In this document: piece by piece, positions 11,000-22,424 of the stretch | How positions within the stretch are numbered: the first letter of the stretch is position 1 | How the letters are laid out: the number at the start of each line of letters is the position of its first letter | Assembly (NCBI RefSeq): GCF_040115645.1 | Contig: NW_027096019.1 | Span: 496,001-560,000, forward strand | Direction of reading: 5' to 3' | Length of the DNA: 64,000 bases | From: Euwallacea fornicatus | Taxonomy: Eukaryota > Arthropoda > Insecta > Coleoptera > Curculionidae | The notes under the pieces: generated by a model | Told to the model about the DNA's origin: nothing | Seen by the model: the letters and a program-made list of their open reading frames with translations, nothing else | The model's database searches: none | Made by a program: the position numbers and the translations under genes

Positions 11000-13090
11000 T
11001 CAATTTTTTAAGCAATTTGAAGCACATTTGCCGAAGTTACGGAGGTTCAAAGCTTGAAAAGTCACGAAAGATGTGTGTTTGTGCACATAAATTACTCGTT
11101 TTCTAGAAAACTCACCAAGATACAATGAAGCCTTATGAGTCATGATGAAGAGCTCGTCGAGGTGATTCTATGATCAATTTTTTAAGCAATTTGAAGCACA
11201 TTTGCCGAAGTTACGGAGGTTCAAAGCTTGAAAAGTCACGAAAGATGTGTGTTTGTGCACATAAATTACTCGTTTCTAGAAAACTCACCTAAATACAATG
11301 AGGCCTTATTTGTCATGTTAAAGAGCTCGTCGAGGTGATTCTGTGGTCAAATTTTGAAGGTAGTTGGAGCTCATTTGCCGAAGTTACGGAGGTTCAAATC
11401 TTGAAAGGTCACGAGAGATGTGTGTTTGTGCAAATAAATTACTCGTTTTCTAGAAAACTCACCAAGATACAATGAGGCCTTATTAGTCGTGTTAAAGTGC
11501 TCGTCGAGGTGATTCTGTGGTCAAATTTTGAAGCTATTTGGAGCTCATTTGCCGAAGTTACGGAGGTTCGAATCTTGAAAGGTCACGAGAGTTGTGTGTT
11601 TGTGCACATAAATTACTCGTTTTCTAGAAAACTCACCAAGATACAATGAAGCCTTATGAGTCATGATGAAGAACTCACCGAGATGATTCTATGATCAATT
11701 TTTTAAGCAATTTGAAGCACATTTGCCGAAGTTACGGAGGTTCAAAACTTGAAAAGTCACGAAGGAAGTGTGTTTGAGCACATAAATTACTCGTTTTCTG
11801 GAAAACTCACCAAGATACAATGAAGCCTTATTAGTCGTGTTAAAGTGCTCGTCGAGGTGATTCTGTGGTCAAATTTTGAAGGTATTTGGAGCTCATTTGC
11901 CGAAGTTTCGGAGTTTCAAATCTTGAAAGGTCACGAGAGATGTGTGTTTGTGCACATAAATTACTCGTTTCTAGAAAACTCACCAAGATACAATGAAGCC
12001 TTATGAGTCATGATGAAGAACTCACCGAAATGATTCTATGATCAATTTTTTAAGCAATTTGAAGCACATTTGCCGAAGTTACGGAGGTTCAAAATTTGAA
12101 AAGTCACGAAAGAAGTGTGTTTGTGCACATAAATTACTCGTTTTCTGGAAAACTCACCAAGATACAATGAGGCCTTATTAGTCTTTTTAAAGTGCTCGTC
12201 GAGGTGATTCTGCGGTCAAATTTTGAAGGTATTTGAAGCTCATTTGCCGAAGTTACGGAGGTTCAAATCTTGAAAAGTCACGAAAGATGTGTGTTTGAGC
12301 AAATAAATTACTCGTTTATAGAAAACTCAGCAAGATACAATGAAGCCTTATGAGTCATGATGAAGAGCTCAAGGAGATGATTCTATGATCAATTTTTTAA
12401 GCAATTTGAAGCACATTTGCCGAAGTTACGGAGGTTCAAAGCTTGAAAAGTCACGAAAGATGTGTGTTTGTGCACATAAATTACTCGTTTTCTAAAAAAC
12501 TCACCAAGATACAATGAAGCCTTATGAGTCATGATGAAGAACTCACCGAGATGATTCTATGATCAATTTTTTAAGCAATTTGAAGCACATTTGCAGAAGT
12601 TACGGAGGTTCAAAACTTGAAAAGTCACGAAGGAAGTGTGTTTGAGCACATAAATTACTCGTTTTCTGGAAAATTCACCAAGATACAATGAAGCCTTATT
12701 TGTCATGTTAAAGAGCTCGTCGAGGTGATTCTGTGGTAAAATTTTGAAGGTATTTGAAGCTCATTTGCCGAAGTTACGGAGGTTCAAATCTTGAAAGGTT
12801 ACAAGAGATGTGTGTTTGTGCACATAAATTACTCGTTTTCTAGAAATCTCAGAAAGATACAATGAAGCCTTATTTGTCATGTTAAAGAGCTCTTCGAGGT
12901 GATTCTGTGGTAAAATTTTGAAGGTATTTGAAGCTCATTTGCCGAAGTTACGGAGGTTCAAATCTTGAAAGGTTACGAGAGATGTGTGTTTGTGCACATA
13001 AATTACTCGTTTCTAGAAAACTCACCTAGATACAATGAAGCCTTATGAGTCATGATGAAGAGCTCGTCGAGGTGATTCTATGATCAATTT
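11000..13090 (+). repeat. Duplicated block, second copy (partner 7,180-9,270)
   Basis: This is the second copy of the 2.1-kb block at offset 3,819. Small differences from the first copy include GAGAGTTGTG near 11,590, GAAGTTTCGGAG near 11,905 and CTCACCGAG where copy 1 has CTCACCTAG near 7,858. It directly abuts the change to domain 2 monomers. Confidence 0.78.
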
Positions 13091-13129
13091 TTTAAGCAAT
13101 TTGAAGCACATTTGCCGAAGTTACGGAGG

Positions 13130-16100
13130 GTCAAAATTTGAAAAGTCACGAAAGAAGAGTGTTGTGCACATAAATTACTCGTTTTCTAGAAAACTCACCA
13201 AGATACAATGAGGCCTTATTAGTCGTGTTAAAGTGCTCGTCGAGGTGATTCTGTGGTCCAATTTTGAAGGTAGTTGGAGCTCATTTGCCGAAGTTACGTA
13301 GGTTCAAAGCTTGAAAAGTCACGAAAGTTGTGTGTTTGTGCAAATAAATTACTCGTTTTCTAGAAAACTCACCTAGATACAATGAGGCCTTATTTGTCAT
13401 GTTAAAGAGCTCGTCGAGGTGATTCTGTGGTCCAATTTTGAAGGTAGTTGGAGCTCATTTGCCGAAGATACGGAGGGTCAAAGTTTGAAAAGTCACGAAA
13501 GAAGTGTGTTGTGCACATAAATTACTCGTTTTCTAGAAAACTCACCAAGATACAATGAGGCCTTATTAGTCGTGTTAAAGTGCTCGTCGAGGTGATTCTG
13601 TGGTCCAATTTTGAAAGTACTTGGAGCTCATTTGCCGAAGTTACGGAGGGTCAAAGTTTGAAAAGTCACGAAAGAAGTGTGTTTGAGCACATAAATTACT
13701 CGTTTTCTGGAAAACTCACCAACATACAATGAAGCCTTATTTGTCATGTTAAAGAGCTCGTCGAGGTGATTCTGTGGTCCAATTTTGAAGGTAGTTGGAG
13801 CTCATTTGCCGAAGTTACGTAGGTTCAAAGCTTGAAAAGTCACGAAAGTTGGGTGTTTGTGCACATAAATTACTCGTTTTCTAGAAAACTCACCTAGATA
13901 CAATGAAGCCTTATGAGTCATGATGAAGAACTCACCGAGATGATTCTATGATCAATTTTTTAAGCAATTTGAAGCACATTTGCCGAAGTTACGGAGGTTC
14001 AAAACTTGAAAAGTCACGAAGGAAGTGTGTTTGAGCACATAAATTACTCGTTTTCTGGAAAACTCACCAAGATACAATGAAGCCTTATTTATCATGTTAA
14101 GGAGCTCGTCGAGGTGATTCTGTGGTCCAATTTTGAAGGTAGTTGGAGCTCATTTGCCGAAGTTACGTAGGTTCAAAGCTTGAAAAGTCTCGAAAGTTGT
14201 GTGTTTGAGCACATAAGTTACTCGTTTTCTAGAAAACTCAACAAGATACAATGAGGCCTTATTAGTCGTGTTAAAGTGCTCGTCGAGGTGATTCTGTGGT
14301 CCAATTTTGAAGGTACTTGGAGCTCATTTGCCGAAGTTACGGAGGTTCAAAATTTGAAAAGTCACGAAAGAAGTGTGTTTGTGCACATAAATTACTCGTT
14401 TTCTGGAAAACTCACCAAGATACAATGAAGCCTTATTTGTCATGTTAAAGAGCTCGTCAAGGTGATTCTGTGGTCCAATTTTGAAGGTACTTGGAGCTCA
14501 TTTGCCGAAGTTACGGAGGGTCAAAATTTGAAAAGTCACGAAAGAAGTGTGTTGTGCACATAAATTACTCGTTTTCTGGAAAACTCACCAAGATACAATG
14601 AAGCCTTATTTGTCATGTTAAAGAGCTCGTCGAGGTGATTCTGTGGTCCAATTTTTGAACGTATTTGAAGCTCATTTGCCGAAGTTACGGAGGTTCAAAT
14701 CTTGAAAGGTTACGAGAGATGTGTGTTTGTGCACATAAATTACTCGTTTCTAGAAAACTCACCTAAATACAATGAAGCCTTATGAGTCATGATGAAGAAC
14801 TCACCGAGATGATTCTATGATCAATTTTTTAAGCAATTTGAAGCACATTTGCCGAAGTTACGGAGGTTCAAAATTTGAAAAGTCACGAAAGAAGTGTGTT
14901 TGTGCACATAAATTACTCGTTTTCTGGAAAACTCACCAAGATACAATGAAGCCTTATTTGTCATGTTAAAGAGCTCGTCGAGGTGATTCTGTGGTCCAAT
15001 TTTGAAGGTACTTGGAGCTCATTTGCCGAAGTTACGGAGGGTCAAAGTTTGAAAAGTCACGAAAGAAGTGTGTTGTGCACATAAATTACTCGTTTTCTGG
15101 AAAACTCACCAAGATACAATGAAGCCTTATTTGTCATGTTAAAGAGCTCGTCGAGGTGATTCTGTGGTCCAATTTTGTAGGTAGTTGGAGCTCATTTGCC
15201 GAAGTTACGGAGGTTCAAATCTTGAAAGGTGACGAGAGATGTGTGTTTGTGCACATAAATTACTCGTTTCTAGAAAACTCACCTAGATACAATGAAGCCT
15301 TATGAGTCATGATGAAGAGCTCGTCGAGGTGATTCTGTGGTCAAATTTTGAAGGTAGTTGGAGCTCATTTGCCGAAGTTACGGAGGTTCAAATCTTGAAA
15401 GGTCACGAGAGATGTGTGTTTGTGCACATAAATTACTCGTTTTCTAGAAAACTCACCTAGATACAATGAAGCCTTATGAGTCATGATGAAGAGCTCAAGG
15501 AGATGATTCTATGATCAATTTTTTAAGCAATTTGAAGCACATTTGCCGAAGTTACGGAGGTTCAAAACTTGAAAAGTCACGAAAGAAGTGTGTTGTGCAC
15601 ATAAATTACTCGTTTTCTAGAAAACTCACCAAGATACAATGAGGCCTTATTAGTCTTGTTAAAGTGCTCGTCGAGGTGATTCTGCGGTCAAATTTTGAAG
15701 GAATTTGAAGCTCATTTGCCGAAGTTACGGAGGTTCAAATCTTGAAAAGTCACGAAAGATGTGTGTTTGAGCACATAAATTACTCGTTTTCTAGAAATCT
15801 CAGCAAGATACAATGAAGCCTTATGAGTCATGATGAAGAGCTCGTCGAGGTGATTCTGTGGTCAAATTTTGAAGGTAGTTGGAGCTCATTTGCCGAAGTT
15901 ACGGAGGTTCAAATCTTGAAAGGTGACGAGAGATGTGTGTTTGTGCACATAAATTACTCGTTTCTAGAAAACTCACCTAGATACAATGAAGCCTTATGAG
16001 TCATGATGAAGAGCTCGTCGAGGTGATTCTGTGGTCCAATTTTGAAGGTAGTTGGAGCTCATTTGCCGAAGTTACGGAGGTTCAAATCTTGAAAGGTTAC

Positions 16101-19100
16101 GAGAGATGTGTGTTTGTGCACATAAATTACTCGTTTCTAGAAAACTCACCTAGATACAATGAAGCCTTATGAGTCATGATGAAGAGCTCGTCGAGGTGAT
16201 TCTATGATCAATTTTTTAAGCAATTTGAAGCACATTTGCCGAAGTTACGGAGGTTCAAAACTTGAAAAGTCACGAAGGAAGTGTGTTTGAGCACATAAAT
16301 TACTCGTTTTCTGGAAAACTCACCAAGATACAATGAAGCCTTATGAGTCATGATGAAGAACTCACCGAGATGATTCTATGATCAATTTTTTAAGCAATTT
16401 GAAGCACATTTGCAGAAGTTACGGAGGTTCAAAACTTGAAAAGTCACGAAGGAAGTGTGTTTGAGCACATAAATTACTCGTTTTCTGGAAAACTCACCAA
16501 GATACAATGAAGCCTTATTTGTCATGTTAAAGAGCTCGTCGAGGTGATTCTGTGGTAAAATTTTGAAGGTATTTGAAGCTCATTTGCCGAAGTTACGGAG
16601 GTTCAAATCTTGAAAGGTTACGAGAGATGTGTGTTTGTGCACATAAATTACTCGTTTTCTAGAAATCTCAGAAAGATACAATGAAGCCTTATTTGTCATG
16701 TTAAAGAGCTCGTCGAGGTGATTCTGTGGTAAAATTTTGAAGGTATTTGAAGCTCATTTGCCGAAGTTACGGAGGTTCAAATCTTGAAAGGTTACGAGAG
16801 ATGTGTGTTTGTGCACATAAATTACTCGTTTCTAGAAAACTCACCTAGATACAATGAAGCCTTATGAGTCATGATGAAGAGCTCGTCGAGGTGATTCTAT
16901 GATCAATTTTTTAAGCAATTTGAAGCACATTTGCCGAAGTTACGGAGGTTCAAAGCTTGAAAAGTCACGAAAGATGTGTGTTTGTGCACATAAGTTACTC
17001 GTTTTCTAGAAAACTCACCAAGATACAATGAAGCCTTATGAGTCATGATGAAGAACTCACCGAGATGATTCTATGATCAATTTTTTAAGCAATTTGAAGC
17101 ACATTTGCGGAAGTTACGGAGGTTCAAAATTTGAAAAGTCACGAAAGAAGTGTGTTTGTGCACATAAATTACTCGTTTTCTGGAAAACTCACCAAGATAC
17201 AATGAAGCCTTATTTGTCATGTTAAAGAGCTCGTCGAGGTGATTCTGTGGTCCAATTTTGTAGGTAGTTGGAGCTCATTTGCCGAAGTTACGTAGGTTCA
17301 AAGCTTGAAAAGTCACGAAAGTTGTGTGTTTGTGCACATAAATTACTCGTTTTCTAGAAAACTCACCTAGATACAATGAAGCCTTATGAGTCATGATGAA
17401 GAGCTCGTCGATGTGATTCTATGATTAATTTTTTAAGCAATTTGAAGCACATTTGCCGAAGTTACGGAGGTTCAAAGCTTGAAAAGTCACGAAAGAAGTG
17501 TGTTTGTGCACATAAGTTACTCGTTTTCTAGAAAACTCACCAAGATACAATGAGGCCTTATTAGTCATGTTAAAGAGCTCGTCGAGGTGATTCTGTGGTC
17601 CAATTTTGAAGGTACTTGGAGCTCATTTGCCGAAGTTACGGAGGGTCAAAGTTTGAAAAGTCACGAAAGAAGTGTGTTGTGCACATAAATTACTCGTTTT
17701 CTGGAAAACTCACCAAGATACAATGAAGCCTTATTTGTCATGTTAAAGAGCTCGTCGAGGTGATTCTGTGGTCCAATTTTGTAGGTAGTTGGAGCTCATT
17801 TGCCGAAGTTACGTAGGTTCAAAGCTTGAAAAGTCACGAAAGTTGTGTGTTTGTGCACATAAATTACTCGTTTTCTAGAAAACTCACCTAGATACAATGA
17901 AGCCTTATGAGTCATGATGAAGAGCTCGTCGATGTGATTCTATGATTAATTTTTTAAGCAATTTGAAGCACATTTGCCGAAGTTACGGAGGTTCAAAGCT
18001 TGAAAAGTCACGAAAGAAGTGTGTTTGTGCACATAAGTTACTCGTTTTCTAGAAAACTCACCAAGATACAATGAGGCCTTATTAGTCGTGTTAAAGTGCT
18101 CGTCGAGGTGATTCTGTGGTCCAATTTTGAAGGTAGTTGGAGCTCATTTGCCGAAGTTACGTAGGTTCAAAGCTTGAAAAGTCACGAAAGTTGTGTGTTT
18201 GTGCACATAAATTACTCGTTTTCTAGAAAACTCACCTAGATACAATGAGGCCTTATTTGTCATGTTAAAGAGCTCGTCGAGGTGATTCTGTGGTCCAATT
18301 TTGAAGGTAGTTGGAGCTCATTTGCCGAAGTTACGTAGGTTCAAAGCTTGAAAAGTCTCGAAAGTTGTGTGTTTGAGCACATAAGTTACTCGTTTTCTGG
18401 AAAACTCACCAAGATACAATGAGGCCTTATTAGTCCTGTTAAAGTGCTCGTCGAGGTGATTCTGTGGTCCAATTTTGAAGGTACTTGGAGCTCATTTGAG
18501 GAAGTTACGGAGGGTCAAAGTTTGAAAAGTCACGAAAGAAGTGTGTTGTGCACATAAATTACTCGTTTTCTAGAAAACTCACCAAGATACAATGAGGCCT
18601 TATTAGTCGTGTTAAAGTGCTCGTCGAGGTGATTCTGTGGTCCAATTTTGAAGGTACTTGGAGCTCATTTGCCGAAGTTACGGAGGGTCAAAGTTTGAAA
18701 AGTCACGAAAGAAGTGTGTTGTGCACATAAATTACTCGTTTTCTAGAAAACTCACCAAGATACAATGAAGCCTTATGAGTCATGATGAAGAACTCACCGA
18801 GATGATTCTATGATCAATTTTTTAAGCAATTTGAAGCACATTTGCCGAAGTTACGGAGGTTCAAAACTTGAAAAGTCACGAAGGAAGTGTGTTTGAGCAC
18901 ATAAATTACTCGTTTTCTGGAAAACTCACCAAGATACAATGAAGCCTTATTTATCATGTTAAGGAGCTCGTCGAGGTGATTCTGTGGTCCAATTTTGAAG
19001 GTAGTTGGAGCTCATTTGCCGAAGTTACGGAGGGTCAAAGTTTGAAAAGTCACGAAAGAAGAGTGTTGTGCACATAAATTACTCGTTTTCTAGAAAACTC

Positions 19101-21180
19101 ACCAAGATACAATGAGGCCTTATTAGTCTTGTTAAAGAGCTCGTCGAGGTGATTCTGTGGTCCAATTTTGAAGGTAGTTGGAGCTCATTTGCCGAAGTTA
19201 CGTAGGTTCAAAGCTTGAAAAGTCTCGAAAGTTGTGTGTTTGAGCACATAAGTTACTCGTTTTCTGGAAAACTCACCAAGATACAATGAGGCCTTATTAG
19301 TCGTGTTAAAGAGCTCGTCGAGGTGATTCTGTGGTCCAATTTTGAAGGTACTTGGAGCTCATTTGCCGAAGTTACGGAGGGTCAAAGTTTGAAAAGTCAC
19401 GAAAGAAGTGTGTTGTGCACATAAATTACTCGTTTTCTAGAAAACTCACCAAGATACAATGAGGCCTTATTAGTCTTGTTAAAGAGCTCGTCGAGGTGAT
19501 TCTGTGGTAAAATTTTGAAGGTATTTGAAGCTCATTTGCCGAAGTTACGGAGGTTCAAATCTTGAAAGGTCACGAGAGATGTGTGTTTGTGCACATAAAT
19601 TACTCGTTTCTAGAAAACTCACCAAGATACAATGAAGCCTTATGAGTCATGATGAAGAGCTCGTCGAGGTGATTCAATGATCAATTTTTTAAGCAATTTG
19701 AAACACATTTGCCGAAGTTACGTAGGTTCAAAGCTTGAAAAGTCACGAAAGTTGTGTGTTTGTGCACATAAATTACTCGTTTTCTAGAAAACTCACCTAG
19801 ATACAATGAAGCCTTATGAGTCATGATGAAGAGCTCAAGGTGATGATTCTATGATCAATTTTTTAAGCAATTTGAAGCACATTTGCCGAAGTTACGGAGG
19901 GTCAAAATTTGAAAAGTCACGAAAGAAGAGTGTTGTGCACATAAATTACTCGTTTTCTAGAAAACTCACCAAGATACAATGAGGCCTTATTAGTCGTGTT
20001 AAAGTGCTCGTCGAGGTGATTCTGTGGTCCAATTTTGAAGGTAGTTGGAGCTCATTTGCCGAAGTTACGTAGGTTCAAAGCTTGAAAAGTCACGAAAGTT
20101 GTATGTTTGTGCAAATAAATTACTCGTTTTCTAGAAAACTCACCTAGATACAATGAGGCCTTATTTGTCATGTTAAAGAGCTCGTCGAGGTGATTCTGTG
20201 GTCCAATTTTGAAGGTAGTTGGAGCTCATTTGCCGAAGATACGGAGGGTCAAAGTTTGAAAAGTCACGAAAGAAGTGTGTTGTGCACATAAATTACTCGT
20301 TTTCTAGAAAACTCACCAAGATACAATGAGGCCTTATTAGTCGTGTTAAAGTGCTCGTCGAGGTGATTCTGTGGTCCAATTTTGAAGGTACTTGGAGCTC
20401 ATTTGCCGAAGTTACGGAGGGTCAAAGTTTGAAAAGTCACGAAAGAAGTGTGTTTGAGCACATAAATTACTCGTTTTCTGGAAAACTCACCAACATACAA
20501 TGAAGCCTTATTTGTCATGTTAAAGAGCTCGTCGAGGTGATTCTGTGGTCCAATTTTGTAGGTAGTTGGAGCTCATTTGCCGAAGTTACGGAGGTTCAAA
20601 TCTTGAAAGGTGACGAGAGATGTGTGTTTGTGCACATAAATTACTCGTTTCTAGAAAACTCACCTAGATACAATGAAGCCTTATGAGTCATGATGAAGAG
20701 CTCAAGGAGATGATTCTATGATCAATTTTTTAAGCAATTTGAAGCACATTTGCCGAAGTTACGGAGGTTCAAAACTTGAAAAATCACGAAAGAAGTGTGT
20801 TTGTGCACATAAGTTACTCGTTTTCTAGAAAACTCACCAAGATACAATGAAGCCTTATGAGTCATGATGAAGAACTCACCGAGATGATTCTATGATCAAT
20901 TTTTTAAGCAATTTGAAGCACATTTGCCGAAGTTACGGAGGTTCAAATCTTGAAAAGTCACGAAAGAAGTGTGTTGTGCACATAAATTACTCGTTTTCTA
21001 GAAATCTCAGCAAGATACAATGAAGCCTTATGAGTCATGATGAAGAGCTCGTCGAGGTGATTCTGTGGTCAAATTTTGAAGGTAGTTGGAGCTCATTTGC
21101 CGAAGTTACGGAGGTTCAAATCTTGAAAGGTGACGAGAGATGTGTGTTTGTGCACATAAATTACTCGTTTTCTGGAAAAC
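13130..21180 (+). repeat. Domain 2: D-type monomers with delta and epsilon right halves
   Basis: From 13,130 the array shifts to monomers with GTGGTCCAATTTTGAAGG or GTGGTCCAATTTTGTAGG and right halves delta (CGTAGG..GAAAGTTGTG) and epsilon (GGAGGGTC..GTGTTGTGCAC). Epsilon is one base shorter. A and A' monomers are interspersed. Markers confined here and in its copies include GAAGATACGG (near 20,240), GTTGTATG (near 20,100), CCAACATACAATG (near 13,730 and 20,490) and AAAAATCACG (near 20,780). No regular HOR is obvious by eye apart from short local duplications. Confidence 0.72.
17165..17564 (+). repeat. Local three-monomer tandem duplication (partner 17,686-18,085)
   Basis: A segment with GGTCCAATTTTGTAGGTAG, CGTAGG..GTTGTG, then GTCGATGTGATTC and ATGATTAATTTTTT recurs 521 bp later (GATGTG at 17,410 and 17,931), three monomers apart. 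GATGTGATTC is seen only in this pair. Flanks differ: TTAGTCATGTTAAAGAGC against TTAGTCGTGTTAAAGTGC on the right, and GTGTTTGTGC against GTGTTGTGC on the left. This looks like a recent small slippage or unequal exchange. Confidence 0.8.
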
Positions 21181-22424
21181 TCACCAAGATACAATGAAGC
21201 CTTATTTGTCATGTTACAGAGCTCGTCGAGGTGATTCTGTGGTCCAATTTTGAAGGTAGTTGGAGCTCATTTGCCGAAGTTACGGAGGTTCAAATCTTGA
21301 AAGGTTACGAGAGATGTGTGTTTGTGCACATAAATTACTCGTTTCTAGAAAACTCACCTAGATACAATGAAGCCTTATGAGTCATGATGAAGAGCTCGTC
21401 GAGGTGATTCTATGATCAATTTTTTAAGCAATTTGAAGCACATTTGCCGAAGTTACGGAGGTTCAAAGCTTGAAAAGTCACGAAAGATGTGTGTTTGTGC
21501 ACATAAATTACTCGTTTCTAGAAAACTCACCTAAATACAATGAGGCCTTATTTGTCATGTTAAAGAGCTCGTCGAGGTGATTCTGTGGTCAAATTTTGAA
21601 GGTAGTTGGAGCTCATTTGCCGAAGTTACGGAGGTTCAAATCTTGAAAGGTCACGAGAGATGTGTGTTTGTGCAAATAAATTACTCGTTTTCTAGAAAAC
21701 TCACCTAAATACAATGAGGCCTTATTTGTCATGTTAAAGAGCTCGTCGAGGTGATTCTGTGGTCAAATTTTGAAGGTATTTGGAGCTCATTTGCCGAAGT
21801 TACGGAGGTTCAAATCTTGAAAGGTCACGAGAGATGTGTGTTTGTGCACATAAATTACTCGTTTCTAGAAAACTCACCTAGATACAATGAAGCCTTATGA
21901 GTCATGATGAAGAGCTCGTCGAGGTGATTCTATGATCAATTTTTTAAGCAATTTGAAGCACATTTGCCGAAGTTACGGAGGTTCAAAGCTTGAAAAGTCA
22001 CGAAAGATGTGTGTTTGTGCACATAAATTACTCGTTTCTAGAAAACTCACCTAAATACAATGAGGCCTTATTTGTCATGTTAAAGAGCTCGTCGAGGTGA
22101 TTCTGTGGTCAAATTTTGAAGGTAGTTGGAGCTCATTTGCCGAAGTTACGGAGGTTCAAATCTTGAAAGGTCACGAGAGATGTGTGTTTGTGCACATAAA
22201 TTACTCGTTTCTAGAAAACTCACCTAGATACAATGAAGCCTTATGAGTCATGATGAAGAGCTCGTCGAGGTGATTCTATGATCAATTTTTTAAGCAATTT
22301 GAAGCACATTTGCCGAAGTTACGGAGGTTCAAAGCTTGAAAAGTCACGAAAGATGTGTGTTTGTGCACATAAATTACTCGTTTCTAGAAAACTCACCTAA
22401 ATACAATGAGGCCTTATTTGTCAT
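19270..22424 (+). repeat. Long-range duplicated segment (partner 60,846-64,000)
   Basis: At a constant offset of 41,576 bp (240 monomers) these markers match in order: GATTCAATG, GCTCAAGGTG (19,836/61,412), GAAGAGTGTTG, GTTGTATG, GAAGATACGG, CCAACATAC, GGTGACGAG, AAAAATCACG (20,781/62,357), CTAGAAATCTCAGC and GTTACAGAG (21,214/62,790). The match begins near 19,270, where the sequence to the left differs, and reaches the window edge on the copy side. I noted only isolated differences, for example AAACACATT at 19,700 and AAATCTTG against AAAACTTG near 20,945. Confidence 0.85.

Larger units (their letters stand above)
1..13130 (+). repeat. Domain 1: A/B/C array with nested multi-kilobase duplications
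   Basis: The domain is dominated by A, A', B and C left halves with alpha, beta and gamma right halves. The D form (GTGGTCCAATTTTG) appears only near 760. Markers repeat at fixed offsets: GCTCTTCGAGG at 3,691, 6,466, 9,070 and 12,889; GAGCGCG at 2,646, 4,902 and 10,281; CCGAAATG at 1,091, 8,206 and 12,025. Offsets 2,775, 2,604, 3,819, 5,379, 7,115 and 7,635 bp are 16, 15, 22, 31, 41 and 44 monomers. No single period holds throughout, so this is a patchwork of overlapping duplications. It ends where GGAGGGTC and GAAGAGTGTTG first appear, near 13,130. Confidence 0.8.

Noticed and set aside
1..13130. One fixed HOR period for domain 1
   Set aside because: Markers give offsets of 15, 16, 22, 31, 41 and 44 monomers that do not share a single base unit. 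Overlapping duplications describe the data better.
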